Below are positions 8,555 to 17,707 of a stretch of 64,000 bases of DNA, one piece after another. The notes beneath the pieces were generated by a model, which had not been told where the DNA came from, did no database searches, and was given only the letters and a program-made list of their open reading frames with translations. Numbering within the stretch: the first letter of the stretch is position 1; every line of letters starts with the position of its first letter. Location: the NCBI RefSeq assembly GCF_951230135.1, contig NZ_CATNVC010000002.1, positions 248,001 through 312,000 on the forward strand, read 5' to 3'. The DNA comes from Butyricicoccus sp. Marseille-Q5471 (GTDB lineage: Bacteria; Bacillota; Clostridia; Oscillospirales; Butyricicoccaceae). A program made the position numbers and the translations under genes.

Positions 8555-9766
8555 TTACAGCATACGCATCGCGGCGAGTACCTGCCCCTTCCGGGCAAGC
8601 ACTTCGCGCTTTTCGCGCATTTCGGCTGTGGACATTTTTCTCGTCTGCACCACAACTACGCCGTGTGCCGGCTCGGTCACGCTGTCCACGGGCAGCACGC
8701 TCTCAAGGTCGCTCTGCGTGCCCTTAAAGCGGACATACCACGCGCTCTTGAGTGTATCAATCGGACGGAGCAGCTTTTTCGAGCCATCTCCCCACGAGAT
8801 ACGACGGCGCTGTGCACGGTGCTCGATGCAGTCGAGCATATCGGCAACAACGGCGGATGCCGTTGCCAGCTTGCCCGCGCCCTTGCCATAGAACATGACC
8901 TCGCCCGTTGCGTTGCCGTCGACCATGATTGCGTTAAACACGTCCTCAACCGCCGCCAGCGGGCTTTCCTTGCGAATCAGGTGCGGTGCAACATAGGCAT
9001 AAGCCGAGCCATCCTCGTTGCGCACCGCGCGGCCGAGCAGTTTGATGACGCAGCCGAGCTTATCGGCGTTGGCAACGTCCTCAAGGGTGATTTTCGTAAT
9101 GCCTTCGCAGGGCACTTCGTCCGGCTCAAACTTGTCGCCAAAGGCCAGATCGGACAGAATGCAGATTTTGCGGCAGGCGTCGTGCCCTTCAATATCAGCA
9201 GTGGGATCGGCTTCGGCATAGCCGTTCACCTGCGCCTGCTTGAGTGCATCCTCAAACTTGACGCCGTTGTGAATCATCTGTGTCAGGATATAGTTGGTCG
9301 TGCCGTTTAGGATGCCGCAGATTTCGTTAAATTCGTTCGCAGCCAGGCACTGAATCATCGGACGGATAATCGGAATACCGCCGCCGACCGATGCTTCAAA
9401 CATGTAGTTCACGTTATGCTCTTCCGCAATCTTGAGCAGCTCCTCACCGTGCGTTGCAACCAACTCCTTGTTGGAGGTGCACACGCTCTTGCCCGCAGCG
9501 AGCAGGCGCTTGGTGAACTGATAGGCCGCGCCCACGCCGCCCATCACCTCGGCTACAACCGTGATTTCAGGGTCATTTTCGATGACTGCGAAGTCGCTTA
9601 CAAACTTATGTCCATAGGACAGCGCAGAAAAATCACGCAGATCAAGCACATACTTGACCTCGACCGCCTCGCCTGTGACGCGGGCAATCTTGTCAGCGTT
9701 CATTTCAAAAACTTCATAAACGCCCGATCCGACCGTTCCATGCCCCATAATTGCTGCTTTTATCAT
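8555..9766 (-). CDS. hom: Homoserine dehydrogenase
   Basis: Reduces aspartate semialdehyde to homoserine. 403 residues: Rossmann motif GHGTVGSGVYEVFE at the N-terminus, then EVMGGVGAAYQFTKRLL, the SNKELVATHG active-site loop and the GGGIPIIRPM and GILNGTTNYILTQM signatures. The C-terminal 85 residues (YVRFKGTQSDLESVLPVDSV onward) occupy the place of the usual ACT domain but lack the D-x-P-G-V-L motif, so feedback sensing may be degenerate or moved to the separate ACT protein encoded upstream. Same operon as thrB and lysC. Confidence 0.95.
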   Translation of the reverse strand: MIKAAIMGHGTVGSGVYEVFEMNADKIARVTGEAVEVKYVLDLRDFSALSYGHKFVSDFAVIENDPEITVVAEVMGGVGAAYQFTKRLLAAGKSVCTSNKELVATHGEELLKIAEEHNVNYMFEASVGGGIPIIRPMIQCLAANEFNEICGILNGTTNYILTQMIHNGVKFEDALKQAQVNGYAEADPTADIEGHDACRKICILSDLAFGDKFEPDEVPCEGITKITLEDVANADKLGCVIKLLGRAVRNEDGSAYAYVAPHLIRKESPLAAVEDVFNAIMVDGNATGEVMFYGKGAGKLATASAVVADMLDCIEHRAQRRRISWGDGSKKLLRPIDTLKSAWYVRFKGTQSDLESVLPVDSVTEPAHGVVVVQTRKMSTAEMREKREVLARKGQVLAAMRML

Positions 9767-9795
9767 CTTTCTGTTCCTCCCGGGTTAGTTGTTGG

Positions 9796-10236
9796 TTATT
9801 CAGACGCCACGATTTCTATTTTGTTGACGCCTTCCAGCTGCTCGGCGCGGTGCATCAGCTCCTCCACCGAGTATTTCATCTCCCCTGTGCGCGCTGCGAT
9901 GGTGACCAATGCCTGACCGCGCATGGGAATGGACTGATTGATCGTCAGCAGATTGGCGCCCGACTTGGCCATCAACCCCAGAATGCTGGACAGCACACCC
10001 GGCTTGTCATGCAGTATCAGGTGGAAGGTGACGATACGGTCGGTCGTGACCTCAAAGAAGGGACGGACGCCGTCCTTATACTTATAATATGCGCTGCGCG
10101 ACAGACCCGCCTGCTGGGCAGCCTCGCTTGCCGTGGAAGCATGACCCGAGGCGATGGCCTCGTTGGCTTCGATCACCCGTTGGAAAACTTCGGGCAGCAG
10201 CGTACGCTCGACCAGATAATATTTTGGCTTAATCAT
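9796..10236 (-). CDS. ACT-domain protein, PheB/UPF0735 type
   Basis: A protein of 146 residues and first gene of the aspartate-family operon. Residues 1-65 contain a small helix-turn-helix-like segment (ASEAAQQAGLSRSAYYKYKD), and residues 70-146 form an ACT domain (LHDKPGVLSSILGLMAKSGA, NLLTINQSIP). Proteins of this type often sit directly before hom in Firmicutes and were named PheB, though their real role is probably amino-acid sensing and possibly DNA binding. Thirty bases separate it from hom. Because hom here seems to lack a classical ACT domain, this protein is a good candidate for the allosteric sensor of the branch. Confidence 0.85.
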   Translation of the reverse strand: MIKPKYYLVERTLLPEVFQRVIEANEAIASGHASTASEAAQQAGLSRSAYYKYKDGVRPFFEVTTDRIVTFHLILHDKPGVLSSILGLMAKSGANLLTINQSIPMRGQALVTIAARTGEMKYSVEELMHRAEQLEGVNKIEIVASE

Positions 10237-10252
10237 GCGTTGTCCTCCTCAA

Positions 10253-10273
10253 AAAGACAAGTGTCTTTTTCAC
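10253..10273 (-). promoter_or_regulatory. Palindrome next to the ribosome site of the ACT-hom operon
   Basis: The sequence AAAAAGACAAGTGTCTTTTT is a perfect 9-bp inverted repeat with a 2-base centre. It lies in the leader, a few bases before the GAGGAGG ribosome site of the ACT gene. It could be an operator for that HTH-ACT protein or an RNA hairpin affecting translation. Confidence 0.5.
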
Positions 10274-10281
10274 GCTTATTT

Positions 10282-10310
10282 AGCATACCATACCCCGCCT
10301 TACAAAGCAA
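10282..10310 (-). promoter_or_regulatory. Promoter of the ACT-hom-thrB-lysC operon
   Basis: Read on the minus strand, TTGCTT (10310-10305) and TATGCT (10287-10282) are 17 bases apart, about 45 bases upstream of the first start codon. No lysine riboswitch or T-box could be recognised in the leader. Confidence 0.6.
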
Positions 10311-10441
10311 GGGTTGATTCGATAAAATACTACTATTTTTAACCTGTGATTTAGCCAAAGTGACGGTGCAAGGCTTTTCCATCGGTGTCCTATGCCAAAT
10401 TAGAACAAACATTTATGGTAAAAGTGTGGATACGCATTGAC

Positions 10442-10470
10442 TTGTCCCCGAGCCGGTTTCATGTTATACT
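10442..10470 (+). promoter_or_regulatory. Promoter of the NSS transporter
   Basis: TTGTCC at 10442-10447 and TATACT at 10465-10470 are separated by 17 bases, some 55 bases before the ATG. Confidence 0.55.
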
Positions 10471-10525
10471 ATCAAAGTACGCACTTTAGGTGTTTATCAG
10501 TTAAAATAACGGAGAGTATGGTAAG

Positions 10526-11851
10526 ATGCAACAAAAAAATGGAAACGGAACGTTTTCCTCAAAAATCGGCTTTGTGCTGGCTGCGGTCGGCTCCGCGGTC
10601 GGCATGGGCAACATCTGGATGTTCCCCTATCGCACCGGTCAGTATGGCGGCGCGGCCTTCCTCATTCCCTATCTGCTGTTTGTGGCGCTGTTCGGCTATG
10701 TCGGACTGTCAGGCGAGTTTGCGCTCGGCCGGCTGACCCGCACCGGCCCGATTGGCTCGTATGAGCATGCGATGAAATCCCGCGGCAAAAAGGGCGGCGC
10801 ATTTCTCGGGTCAATCCCGCTGTTCGGCTCACTCGGCATTGCAATCGGATACGCAATCATCGTCGGTTGGGTCGTGCGCTCAGCGTTTGGCGCGCTGACC
10901 GGCACGCTGATGTCCACCGAGCCCGATGTCTTCTTTGAGCAGATGAGCGCGTCTCACCTCAGCAGCGTGCCGTGGCACGTGATTGTCGTCGTCATTACGG
11001 TGCTGATTTTGATTGGCGGCGTATCCAGCGGCATTGAAAAAATCAATAAGGTTATGATGCCCGCTTTTTTCATCCTGTTCATCGTCATCGCAATTCGCGT
11101 GGCCTTTCTACCCGGCGCAATGGAAGGCTACAAGTATCTGCTCGTGCCTGACTGGAGCTATCTGTTCAATCCCAAAACATGGATTATGGCGATGGGTCAG
11201 GCCTTTTTCTCCCTGTCCGTCACCGGCTCAGGTATGATTATCTACGGCTCGTACCTATCTGACAAGGAGGATATCATTCACTCCTCCACCATGACAGCTG
11301 TACTGGATACCTGCGCCGCTATGCTCGCCGGCTTCGCCGTGCTGCCTGCCGTGTTCGCCTTTGGGCTCGACCCGCAGGCGGGCCCCAAGCTTCTGTTCAT
11401 CACACTTCCCCGCGTGTTTCAGCAGATGCCGGCAGGCCGTCTGTTCGCCTTCCTGTTCTTCCTCTCGGTGCTGTTTGCAGGCATTACCTCGCTTGCCAAC
11501 ATGCTCGAAGCCGTGTCCGAGGCTGCACAGAGCCGCCTGAAGCTCGGCCGTAAAACCGCAGTGCTGCTCGCCGGTGCGGCGACCCTTATCGTCGGCCTGT
11601 TCATCGAATATGAACCGCTGATGGGCACGTGGATGGATATTATCACGATTTATGTTGTTCCGATTGGCGCTGTGCTCGGCGCTGTCATGATTTACTGGGT
11701 GCTGGGTGTGCCCAAGATTAAGGCAGAACTCATGATTGGCCGCAAAAAGCCGATTGGCCGCGGCTTTGATTTCCTTGCCAAGTACGTCTATGTGCTGCTT
11801 GCGGCGATTGTTGTCATTTGCAGCTTCCTCATTCCCGGGGGAATCGGATAA
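10526..11851 (+). CDS. Sodium-dependent amino-acid transporter, NSS (SNF) family
   Basis: An integral membrane protein of 441 residues, predominantly hydrophobic with about 11 membrane segments. The first helix carries the sodium-site signature IGFVLAAVGSAVGMGNIWMFPY, followed by YGGAAFLIPYLLF, both hallmarks of bacterial NSS transporters related to LeuT, TnaT and MhsT. These import amino acids by sodium symport. GGAGAG lies 11 bases before the ATG. It is a single-gene unit divergent from the aspartate-family operon, which loosely suggests a substrate from that family, but the substrate cannot be read from sequence. Confidence 0.92.
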   Translation: MQQKNGNGTFSSKIGFVLAAVGSAVGMGNIWMFPYRTGQYGGAAFLIPYLLFVALFGYVGLSGEFALGRLTRTGPIGSYEHAMKSRGKKGGAFLGSIPLFGSLGIAIGYAIIVGWVVRSAFGALTGTLMSTEPDVFFEQMSASHLSSVPWHVIVVVITVLILIGGVSSGIEKINKVMMPAFFILFIVIAIRVAFLPGAMEGYKYLLVPDWSYLFNPKTWIMAMGQAFFSLSVTGSGMIIYGSYLSDKEDIIHSSTMTAVLDTCAAMLAGFAVLPAVFAFGLDPQAGPKLLFITLPRVFQQMPAGRLFAFLFFLSVLFAGITSLANMLEAVSEAAQSRLKLGRKTAVLLAGAATLIVGLFIEYEPLMGTWMDIITIYVVPIGAVLGAVMIYWVLGVPKIKAELMIGRKKPIGRGFDFLAKYVYVLLAAIVVICSFLIPGGIG

Positions 11852-11861
11852 TCAAAAGAAC

Positions 11862-11894
11862 GAGACCGCTGCTTATGCAGCGGTCTCTCTTTTT
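11862..11894 (+). terminator. Terminator of the NSS transporter
   Basis: GAGACCGCTGC, a TTAT loop and GCAGCGGTCTC, followed by TCTTTTT. Confidence 0.92.
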
Positions 11895-11905
11895 ACGCTT
11901 CATAT

Positions 11906-11940
11906 AAAAACCCCTGCGGCAATCGCCGCAGGGGTTTTGT
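11906..11940. terminator. Terminator of ftsH, able to work both ways
   Basis: CCCCTGCGGC (11911-11920), an AATC loop and GCCGCAGGGG (11925-11934), flanked by AAAAA and TTTT. It lies just beyond the ftsH stop on the minus strand. Confidence 0.9.
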
Positions 11941-11941
11941 G

Positions 11942-13870
11942 TTATTCTTGGTTTTCCTTGCGTTCGCCTTCGGGCGTCAACTCAGTCTGAGCAGGTGCGT
12001 CCTGCTTCAGTTCTGTAATCAAATCATCGCCCACTGTTTTATCCGGCACGACCTCACCCGCGTAAACCTTCTTGAACGTATCGCCGTCCATAGTTTCATT
12101 GCGAATCAGATACTCGGCCACACGCGTCATTTCAACCGTGTGCTCGGTCAGCAGCTTTTCACAAGCACGGTGCGCTTCCTCGATGATGCGGTGCACTTCT
12201 TCGTCGATTTCGGCAGCCTTCATCTCGGAATAACCCTTACCGGCCGCAAAATCGCGTCCCAGGAAGATTTCGCCGTTGTCCGCGCCGTAATCAATCGGGC
12301 CGATCTTATCGCTCATACCATAGCTGGTGACCATGGCACGCGCCATTGAGGTCGCCTGCTTGATGTCGCCGTATGCACCGGTTGAGATGTCCTCCATCAC
12401 CAGCTGCTCAGCCACACGGCCACCCAGACAGACCACGATGTACTCCTCCATATACCGGCGGGTACGGTATGCCTGATCCTCCTCGGGCAGCGGCATGGTA
12501 AAGCCGCCTGCGCCGGACGAGCGCGGGATAATGGTCACATGGTGCACCGGATCCTGCGTCGGCAGCACGTGGAAACAAATTGCGTGACCGGCCTCATGAT
12601 AAGCGGTCAGCTTTTTATCCTTCTCCGTGATGATATGGGTCTTCTTTTCAACACCCATGACCACCTTTAGGAGCGACTCCTCGATTTCCTCGAGCGTGAT
12701 GAATTTCTTATTGCGGCGAGCTGCAAGCAGCGCCGCCTCATTGAGCAGATTTTCAAGATCCGCACCGGTAAAGCCTGCGGTTGTCTTGGCAATCGAATCA
12801 AACTTCACATCGGGATCAAACTGCTTGTTGCGCGCATGCACCTTGAGAATGGCTTCACGCCCCTTCACATCGGGTGCGCCGACATAAACCTGACGGTCGA
12901 AGCGACCCGGACGCAGCAGCGCGTTGTCCAGAATATCCTTTCGGTTGGTCGCCGCGATGACGATAACGCCTTCGTTTGCACCGAAGCCGTCCATCTCGAC
13001 GAGCAACTGATTGAGCGTCTGCTCACGCTCGTCGTGCCCGCCGCCGAGGCCTGCGCCACGCTGACGACCCACTGCGTCGATTTCGTCGATAAAGACAATG
13101 GCAGGGGCGTTCTTCTTGGCCTGTTCAAACAGGTCGCGCACGCGACTCGCGCCGACACCGACATACAGCTCAACAAAATCAGAACCGGAAATCGACAGGA
13201 AGGGCACACCGGCCTCACCTGCAACCGCACGCGCAATCAGCGTTTTACCGGTGCCCGGAGGGCCCACCAACAGCACGCCCTTGGGGATGCGTGCGCCAAT
13301 CTGCACGAATTTCTGCGGATTTTTCAGGAATTCAACGATTTCCTGCAGCTCCGCCTTTTCTTCGTCCGCACCGGCCACATCGTCAAAGGTGACCTTGCGC
13401 TTATCGTCCTGCGCGAGCTTCGCACGCGCCTTGCCAAACTGCATCGGGCCGCTGCCGCCGCCCGACTGCTTGTTCATCATGAAGTACCAGAACGCGCCAA
13501 ACAGCACGAGCAGAATCACATAGGGGACAAAATTCGCCCACCACGGGATGTCCTGCGACTTGTAGTTGACCTGTTTGAGCTCGCCGTTTTGCATCTGTGT
13601 CTGAATGGTCTCGTTCAGGTCATTGTAGAACACGCTGAAGTAATCGCCCAGATCAAAGGTAACGTTCTGGTTTTCTTCCTTCAGGTGCATGGTCAGCACG
13701 CCGTTTTCCACCGAGTAGGCATCCACCTTTTCCTCGGTGAAGTAGCGGTATACATCCGAATACTGCAACTCCTGCCCCTGCTGTGCCTGACTGAGCACAT
13801 AGCTGACACCGGCCAGCAAACAGACCAGTATGATGAGATAGAGGCCGAAGCCCTTCATTTTTCCTTTCAA
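11942..13870 (-). CDS. ftsH: ATP-dependent zinc metalloprotease FtsH
   Basis: A membrane-anchored AAA+ protease of 642 residues for quality control of membrane and short-lived proteins. N-terminal TM segment ([19 protein letters not shown]), an outside region, a second TM ([19 protein letters not shown]), then the AAA domain with Walker A GPPGTGKT, Walker B IVFIDEID and the SRH arginine region, then the zinc site HEAGH. The acidic tail ends with polar residues. It is preceded by hpt, tilS, dnaB and rplI on the same strand, a common Gram-positive arrangement (tilS-hpt-ftsH). Confidence 0.97.
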   Translation of the reverse strand: MKGKMKGFGLYLIILVCLLAGVSYVLSQAQQGQELQYSDVYRYFTEEKVDAYSVENGVLTMHLKEENQNVTFDLGDYFSVFYNDLNETIQTQMQNGELKQVNYKSQDIPWWANFVPYVILLVLFGAFWYFMMNKQSGGGSGPMQFGKARAKLAQDDKRKVTFDDVAGADEEKAELQEIVEFLKNPQKFVQIGARIPKGVLLVGPPGTGKTLIARAVAGEAGVPFLSISGSDFVELYVGVGASRVRDLFEQAKKNAPAIVFIDEIDAVGRQRGAGLGGGHDEREQTLNQLLVEMDGFGANEGVIVIAATNRKDILDNALLRPGRFDRQVYVGAPDVKGREAILKVHARNKQFDPDVKFDSIAKTTAGFTGADLENLLNEAALLAARRNKKFITLEEIEESLLKVVMGVEKKTHIITEKDKKLTAYHEAGHAICFHVLPTQDPVHHVTIIPRSSGAGGFTMPLPEEDQAYRTRRYMEEYIVVCLGGRVAEQLVMEDISTGAYGDIKQATSMARAMVTSYGMSDKIGPIDYGADNGEIFLGRDFAAGKGYSEMKAAEIDEEVHRIIEEAHRACEKLLTEHTVEMTRVAEYLIRNETMDGDTFKKVYAGEVVPDKTVGDDLITELKQDAPAQTELTPEGERKENQE

Positions 13871-13902
13871 ATCGGTATCACACCTCTTTCTTTGGAGAAA
13901 TT

Positions 13903-14457
13903 TTATTCACCGCCGTAAACATACGGCTTTAAAATGCCGATGTACGGCAGGTTGCGGTATTTCTCGGCATAATCAAGGCCGTAACCGACTACGAATTCAT
14001 CCGGTATTTCAAAGCCGAGATAGTCAACACTGATGTCGACCTTACGGCGTGCCGGCTTGGTCAGCAGCGCACACAGGCGGATGGATTTTGCACCGCGCGC
14101 CTTGAGAATTTTCATCAGGTAGCTGAGCGTCACGCCCGAGTCGAGGATATCCTCAACGATGAGCAGGTCACGCCCCTCAATCTGCTGCTCGATGTCCTTG
14201 ATAATCTGTACCTCGCCCGAAGACTTCATGCCCTTGCCGTAGCTGGATACCACCATGAAATCAACGTTGCACGGTGTGTCAATTGCGCGGGTCAAATCCG
14301 CCATAAACACGTAAGAACCCTTGAGCACGCTTACGATCAGCGGGTTTTTATCCCGATAATCCTCTGTAATGCGCTCACCGAGCTCCTTTACCTTTTCGGC
14401 AAGCTGCTCTTCCGTGAAATAAACTTCCTTAATATCATCCTTCATCTGATATGCCAT
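13903..14457 (-). CDS. hpt: Hypoxanthine phosphoribosyltransferase
   Basis: A purine salvage enzyme of 184 residues that makes IMP and GMP from hypoxanthine or guanine with PRPP. The PRPP-binding loop VEDILDSGVTLSYL is clear, as are the N-terminal substrate strand SVLKGSYVFMADLTRAI and the PDEFVVGYGLDY region near the C-terminus. It lies 5 bases after tilS and 32 bases before ftsH; in Gram-positives Hpt and TilS cooperate in controlling ftsH, which fits this order. Confidence 0.95.
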   Translation of the reverse strand: MAYQMKDDIKEVYFTEEQLAEKVKELGERITEDYRDKNPLIVSVLKGSYVFMADLTRAIDTPCNVDFMVVSSYGKGMKSSGEVQIIKDIEQQIEGRDLLIVEDILDSGVTLSYLMKILKARGAKSIRLCALLTKPARRKVDISVDYLGFEIPDEFVVGYGLDYAEKYRNLPYIGILKPYVYGGE

Positions 14458-14462
14458 CTTTT

Positions 14463-15806
14463 TTACCCCTCAAATTGGATTTCAAGCGTCCGACCGCCTT
14501 GCGGTCTGCGGGAATGATCAATTCCTATCGCCTGAACCGCGATTATGCCGTTTTCATCGGTCAATACCGCCAGTTCATCACGCCGCATCTGCGGAATTCG
14601 TCGATCAATCATCAGTTTTTTGAGCGTTCTGCTGCCGCCGTTCGCAGTCAGCTGCAGGCGGTCGCCTGTTCTGCGCGGACGGGCAGTCAAAGTCTCAAGA
14701 GTTATTGTACCACAATCCACATAAAAAGTATTGAATGAATTGTAAAAAACTTCGTCTTTTTCGGCTAATCGTAGGCGCAGCCGTGGCCCGTCATCCCAAA
14801 GCTGCCCTTCAAACGGGACAGTCAGTTGAATTTCGGTCTTCGGCGACGCAGATGTGCGCACGCCGACCCGGAGGACACCGTATTCTCGCCACGCCGTTCT
14901 CCCGCCGGGCAGGTCTAACGCGGCAGACGGATTTGCAGTGTGCAGCAGTGCGCAAACCAATGCAATATGCCGCTCCTCCGTCGCTTTCGGCGGGACGCCC
15001 GCGCGGTGCAATATCTCGCGCAGCGCCCGTGTTTTTATCGCCGCCGGCGCTTCTTCGAGCGTCTCCGCCGACCAGCCGCCATCCTGCGCCGCCTGCATCA
15101 GCAGACGTTCGGTCTCTCCCGCAAGGTATATCTCATCCTGCCGCAGCAGCGCGGACAGACGCGCCACCGCATCCGTCAGACGCGGATTCATCTCCCGCAG
15201 CACGGGCATGATTTCGTGCCGAATGCGATTGCGGGTGTACGCGGTATCAAAATTGGTAGAATCGGTTACAAAGTCCTGCCCGAGCATGCTCAGATAGCCT
15301 TCAACCTCGACCCGCGAGCAATCAATCAGCGGCCGCACAATGCCGTCCCGCACCGGCGGGATACCGGTCAAGCCTTTCGGGCCTGTGCCGCGCGCCAGAT
15401 GGAACAGCACGGTTTCCGCATGATCGTCCGCCGTGTGTGCAGTGGCGATTTTGCCGCCGCATGCGCAGGCATGTAGACGCTGATAACGCAGTTCTCGCGC
15501 GGCAGTCTCAATGCTCTGCCCCGTTTTGGCGGCATAAGCGCGTACATCGGCATGTTCCACGGTCAACGGAACACGCAGCGTGTCGCACAGCGTGCGCACA
15601 AATGCCTCATCCCGGTCGGCCTCCGCACCGCGCAAGCCGTGGTTTAGATGAAAGGCGTGCACCTCGTATTCGAGCGCCGACAGCGCGCGCAGCAGCGCAA
15701 CAGAGTCCGCCCCGCCCGATAGGGCGACAAGCACACGTTCCCCCGGCGCAAGCATTCTATGCGCCGCCACCGTGTCCCGCACGGTCTGCAATAAATCAAT
15801 CTCCAT
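14463..15806 (-). CDS. tilS: tRNA(Ile)-lysidine synthase
   Basis: Converts the wobble C of tRNA-Ile(CAU) to lysidine. The PP-loop motif VALSGGADSVALLRAL and the AFHLNHGLRGAEADRDEAFV stretch are diagnostic of the family. A longer frame opens at 15845, but I take ATG 15806 (MEIDLLQTVRDTV), giving 447 residues and an 11-base overlap with dnaB; no strong ribosome site is visible for either choice, so coupling to dnaB translation is likely. The C-terminal substrate domains (TARPRRTGDRLQL, LKKLMIDRRIPQMRRDEL) are present, so the protein is full length. Confidence 0.93.
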   Translation of the reverse strand: MEIDLLQTVRDTVAAHRMLAPGERVLVALSGGADSVALLRALSALEYEVHAFHLNHGLRGAEADRDEAFVRTLCDTLRVPLTVEHADVRAYAAKTGQSIETAARELRYQRLHACACGGKIATAHTADDHAETVLFHLARGTGPKGLTGIPPVRDGIVRPLIDCSRVEVEGYLSMLGQDFVTDSTNFDTAYTRNRIRHEIMPVLREMNPRLTDAVARLSALLRQDEIYLAGETERLLMQAAQDGGWSAETLEEAPAAIKTRALREILHRAGVPPKATEERHIALVCALLHTANPSAALDLPGGRTAWREYGVLRVGVRTSASPKTEIQLTVPFEGQLWDDGPRLRLRLAEKDEVFYNSFNTFYVDCGTITLETLTARPRRTGDRLQLTANGGSRTLKKLMIDRRIPQMRRDELAVLTDENGIIAVQAIGIDHSRRPQGGRTLEIQFEG

Positions 15807-17160
15807 GGATGCGATCCGGGTTGGAGAAGGTGGTGTACTGGCCAACCCACTGCAGTTCTACCGTGCCGGTTGAGCCATGTCGGTTCTTGGCGATGATGAT
15901 TTCCGCGATGTTTTTGCTCTCGCTCTCATCATCATAATAATCATCACGGTAGATAAACATGACGATATCGGCGTCCTGCTCGATGGCACCCGATTCACGC
16001 AGGTCGGACAGCATCGGACGCTTATCGGCGCGCTGCTCGGCCGCACGCGACAGCTGCGACAGGCAGACGACCGGAATATTCAGTTCCTTGGCCATGATTT
16101 TCAGGCTTCGGGAGATTTCTGCAACCTCCTGCACACGGTTGTCGCTGTGTTTGCCGCCTGAATGCATCAGCTGAATATAGTCAATGACAATCAGTCCCAG
16201 TTCCTCGCCCAGACGGCGACACTTGGCCTTGATCTCGGCAACTGTAATGGACGGGTTATCGTCGACGTAGATGCTCAATCCTGCGAGCACGCCCGAGGCG
16301 CGGGCGATTTTCATCCAATCGTCCTCGTCGAGGTTGCCCGTTTTGAGCTTTTGCGATTCAATCAGCGCTTCACTGGAAAGAAAACGGCTGGCGAGCTGTT
16401 CCTTGCCCATTTCGAGCTGAAACACGCAAACGCCCGTGCCCTTTTTATATCCCTTGGGCTTGCCCTTGACGCTCGCCTTGGCGGCATTTAGCGCCAGATT
16501 CAGCGCAAAGGCTGTCTTACCCATGCCGGGACGTGCGGCGACCAGAATCAAATCGGATTTATTGAGGCCGGTCAGCGCGGTATCCAGCGCATGGAAGCCG
16601 GTGGACATACCGGGAATATCGCTGTCCGACTTGGCGCGTTCGTCAAGCTCGGCATAAAGCTGCGTAATGACCTCGCTCAGGCGCGACAGTCCTTTGATTT
16701 CTCGCCCCTGCCGAATGTTATAGATGCGCTGTTCGGCCAGTTCGGCAATTGCGGACGCTTCGCCGTGTGCCTCCATCGCAATCTGCTGAATTTCCCCGCC
16801 CGCAGACGAAATCTGCCGCAGCAGGCTTTTGTCTCGCACAATACGCACATATTCGCCGACATTTCGCGTGTTGGGCGTGACCTCCATCAGTTGGAACAGG
16901 TATGCGCGGCCGCCCGCATCGTCATAATACCCCATGCGGGTCAGCATATCGAGCACAGTAACCGGGTCAATCCGCTGCGCACCGTTGAACATGGAGTAGA
17001 TGACCTCAAAAATACGCGCGTTTTCCTCTGCGTAAAAGTCATCCGCCCGCACCTGCTCGATGACCTCGGGGATGCAGTTGGGATCGACCAGCATCGAGCC
17101 AATGAGTGACTGCTCGGCCGAAAGGTCCTGCGGCACCTGCCGCATCAAAAGCTCATCCAA
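15796..17160 (-). CDS. dnaB: Replicative DNA helicase
   Basis: The replication-fork helicase, a hexameric ATPase of 454 residues. N-terminal domain begins VPQDLSAEQSLIGSMLVDP; the RecA-like domain has Walker A RPGMGKTAFALNLALNA, Walker B LIVIDYIQLMHSGG and the SRAAEQRADKRPMLSDLRES region. No intein is visible. It lies 33 bases behind rplI, the usual rplI-dnaB order of Firmicutes. Confidence 0.97.
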   Translation of the reverse strand: MDELLMRQVPQDLSAEQSLIGSMLVDPNCIPEVIEQVRADDFYAEENARIFEVIYSMFNGAQRIDPVTVLDMLTRMGYYDDAGGRAYLFQLMEVTPNTRNVGEYVRIVRDKSLLRQISSAGGEIQQIAMEAHGEASAIAELAEQRIYNIRQGREIKGLSRLSEVITQLYAELDERAKSDSDIPGMSTGFHALDTALTGLNKSDLILVAARPGMGKTAFALNLALNAAKASVKGKPKGYKKGTGVCVFQLEMGKEQLASRFLSSEALIESQKLKTGNLDEDDWMKIARASGVLAGLSIYVDDNPSITVAEIKAKCRRLGEELGLIVIDYIQLMHSGGKHSDNRVQEVAEISRSLKIMAKELNIPVVCLSQLSRAAEQRADKRPMLSDLRESGAIEQDADIVMFIYRDDYYDDESESKNIAEIIIAKNRHGSTGTVELQWVGQYTTFSNPDRIHGD

Positions 17161-17193
17161 AGCCGCATCTCCTTTCGTTATGATTTTCGTCCT

Positions 17194-17640
17194 TTACGCT
17201 TCGACAACCTGTACGAGAATCTCGCCTGCGATATCCTGATATAGCTTTGCCTTTACCTTGTGCACGCCAAAGGTCTTAATCGGCTCGTCCAGCACAATCT
17301 TCTGCTTGGGCACGTCCAGTCCGTACTGCTTCTTGAGTTCCTCAGCAATTTCCTTATTCGTTACCGCGCCAAACAGTCGGCCGCCTGCGCCGCCCTTGGC
17401 AGGCACCTTGACCGGGCTGATTTTCAGCTTCTCCGCCGCATCGCGCGCGGCCTGCTGGTCAAGTGCGATCTTGCGTGCGTGCGCTTCATCCTGCGCGCGC
17501 TTTACATTCATATTGTCCGTGGTAGCGGCATCAGCCAAACCGCGGGGCAGCAGAAAATTGCGGCCATAGCCTTCGCTGACCTCAATCAGTTCGCCCTTCT
17601 TGCCCTTGCCCTTTACGTCTGCCTTCAAAATAACCTTCAT
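17194..17640 (-). CDS. rplI: Large ribosomal subunit protein bL9
   Basis: 148 residues beginning MKVILKADVKGKGKKGELIE, with the glycine-lysine-rich N-domain, NFLLPRGLA and a long alanine- and lysine-rich linker helix before the C-domain. Normal length. It sits between gdpP and dnaB, the conserved gdpP-rplI-dnaB order of Firmicutes. Confidence 0.97.
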   Translation of the reverse strand: MKVILKADVKGKGKKGELIEVSEGYGRNFLLPRGLADAATTDNMNVKRAQDEAHARKIALDQQAARDAAEKLKISPVKVPAKGGAGGRLFGAVTNKEIAEELKKQYGLDVPKQKIVLDEPIKTFGVHKVKAKLYQDIAGEILVQVVEA

Positions 17641-17707
17641 GATAAATCGTGCTCCTTTTCAGCTTTTTTGTAACATGCGGCGGAGACAGTGCTCCGACGC
17701 GATGATG

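Noticed and set aside
12836-13918. Plus-strand frame of 360 residues opposite ftsH
   Set aside because: Shadow frame; ftsH on the other strand has every family motif.
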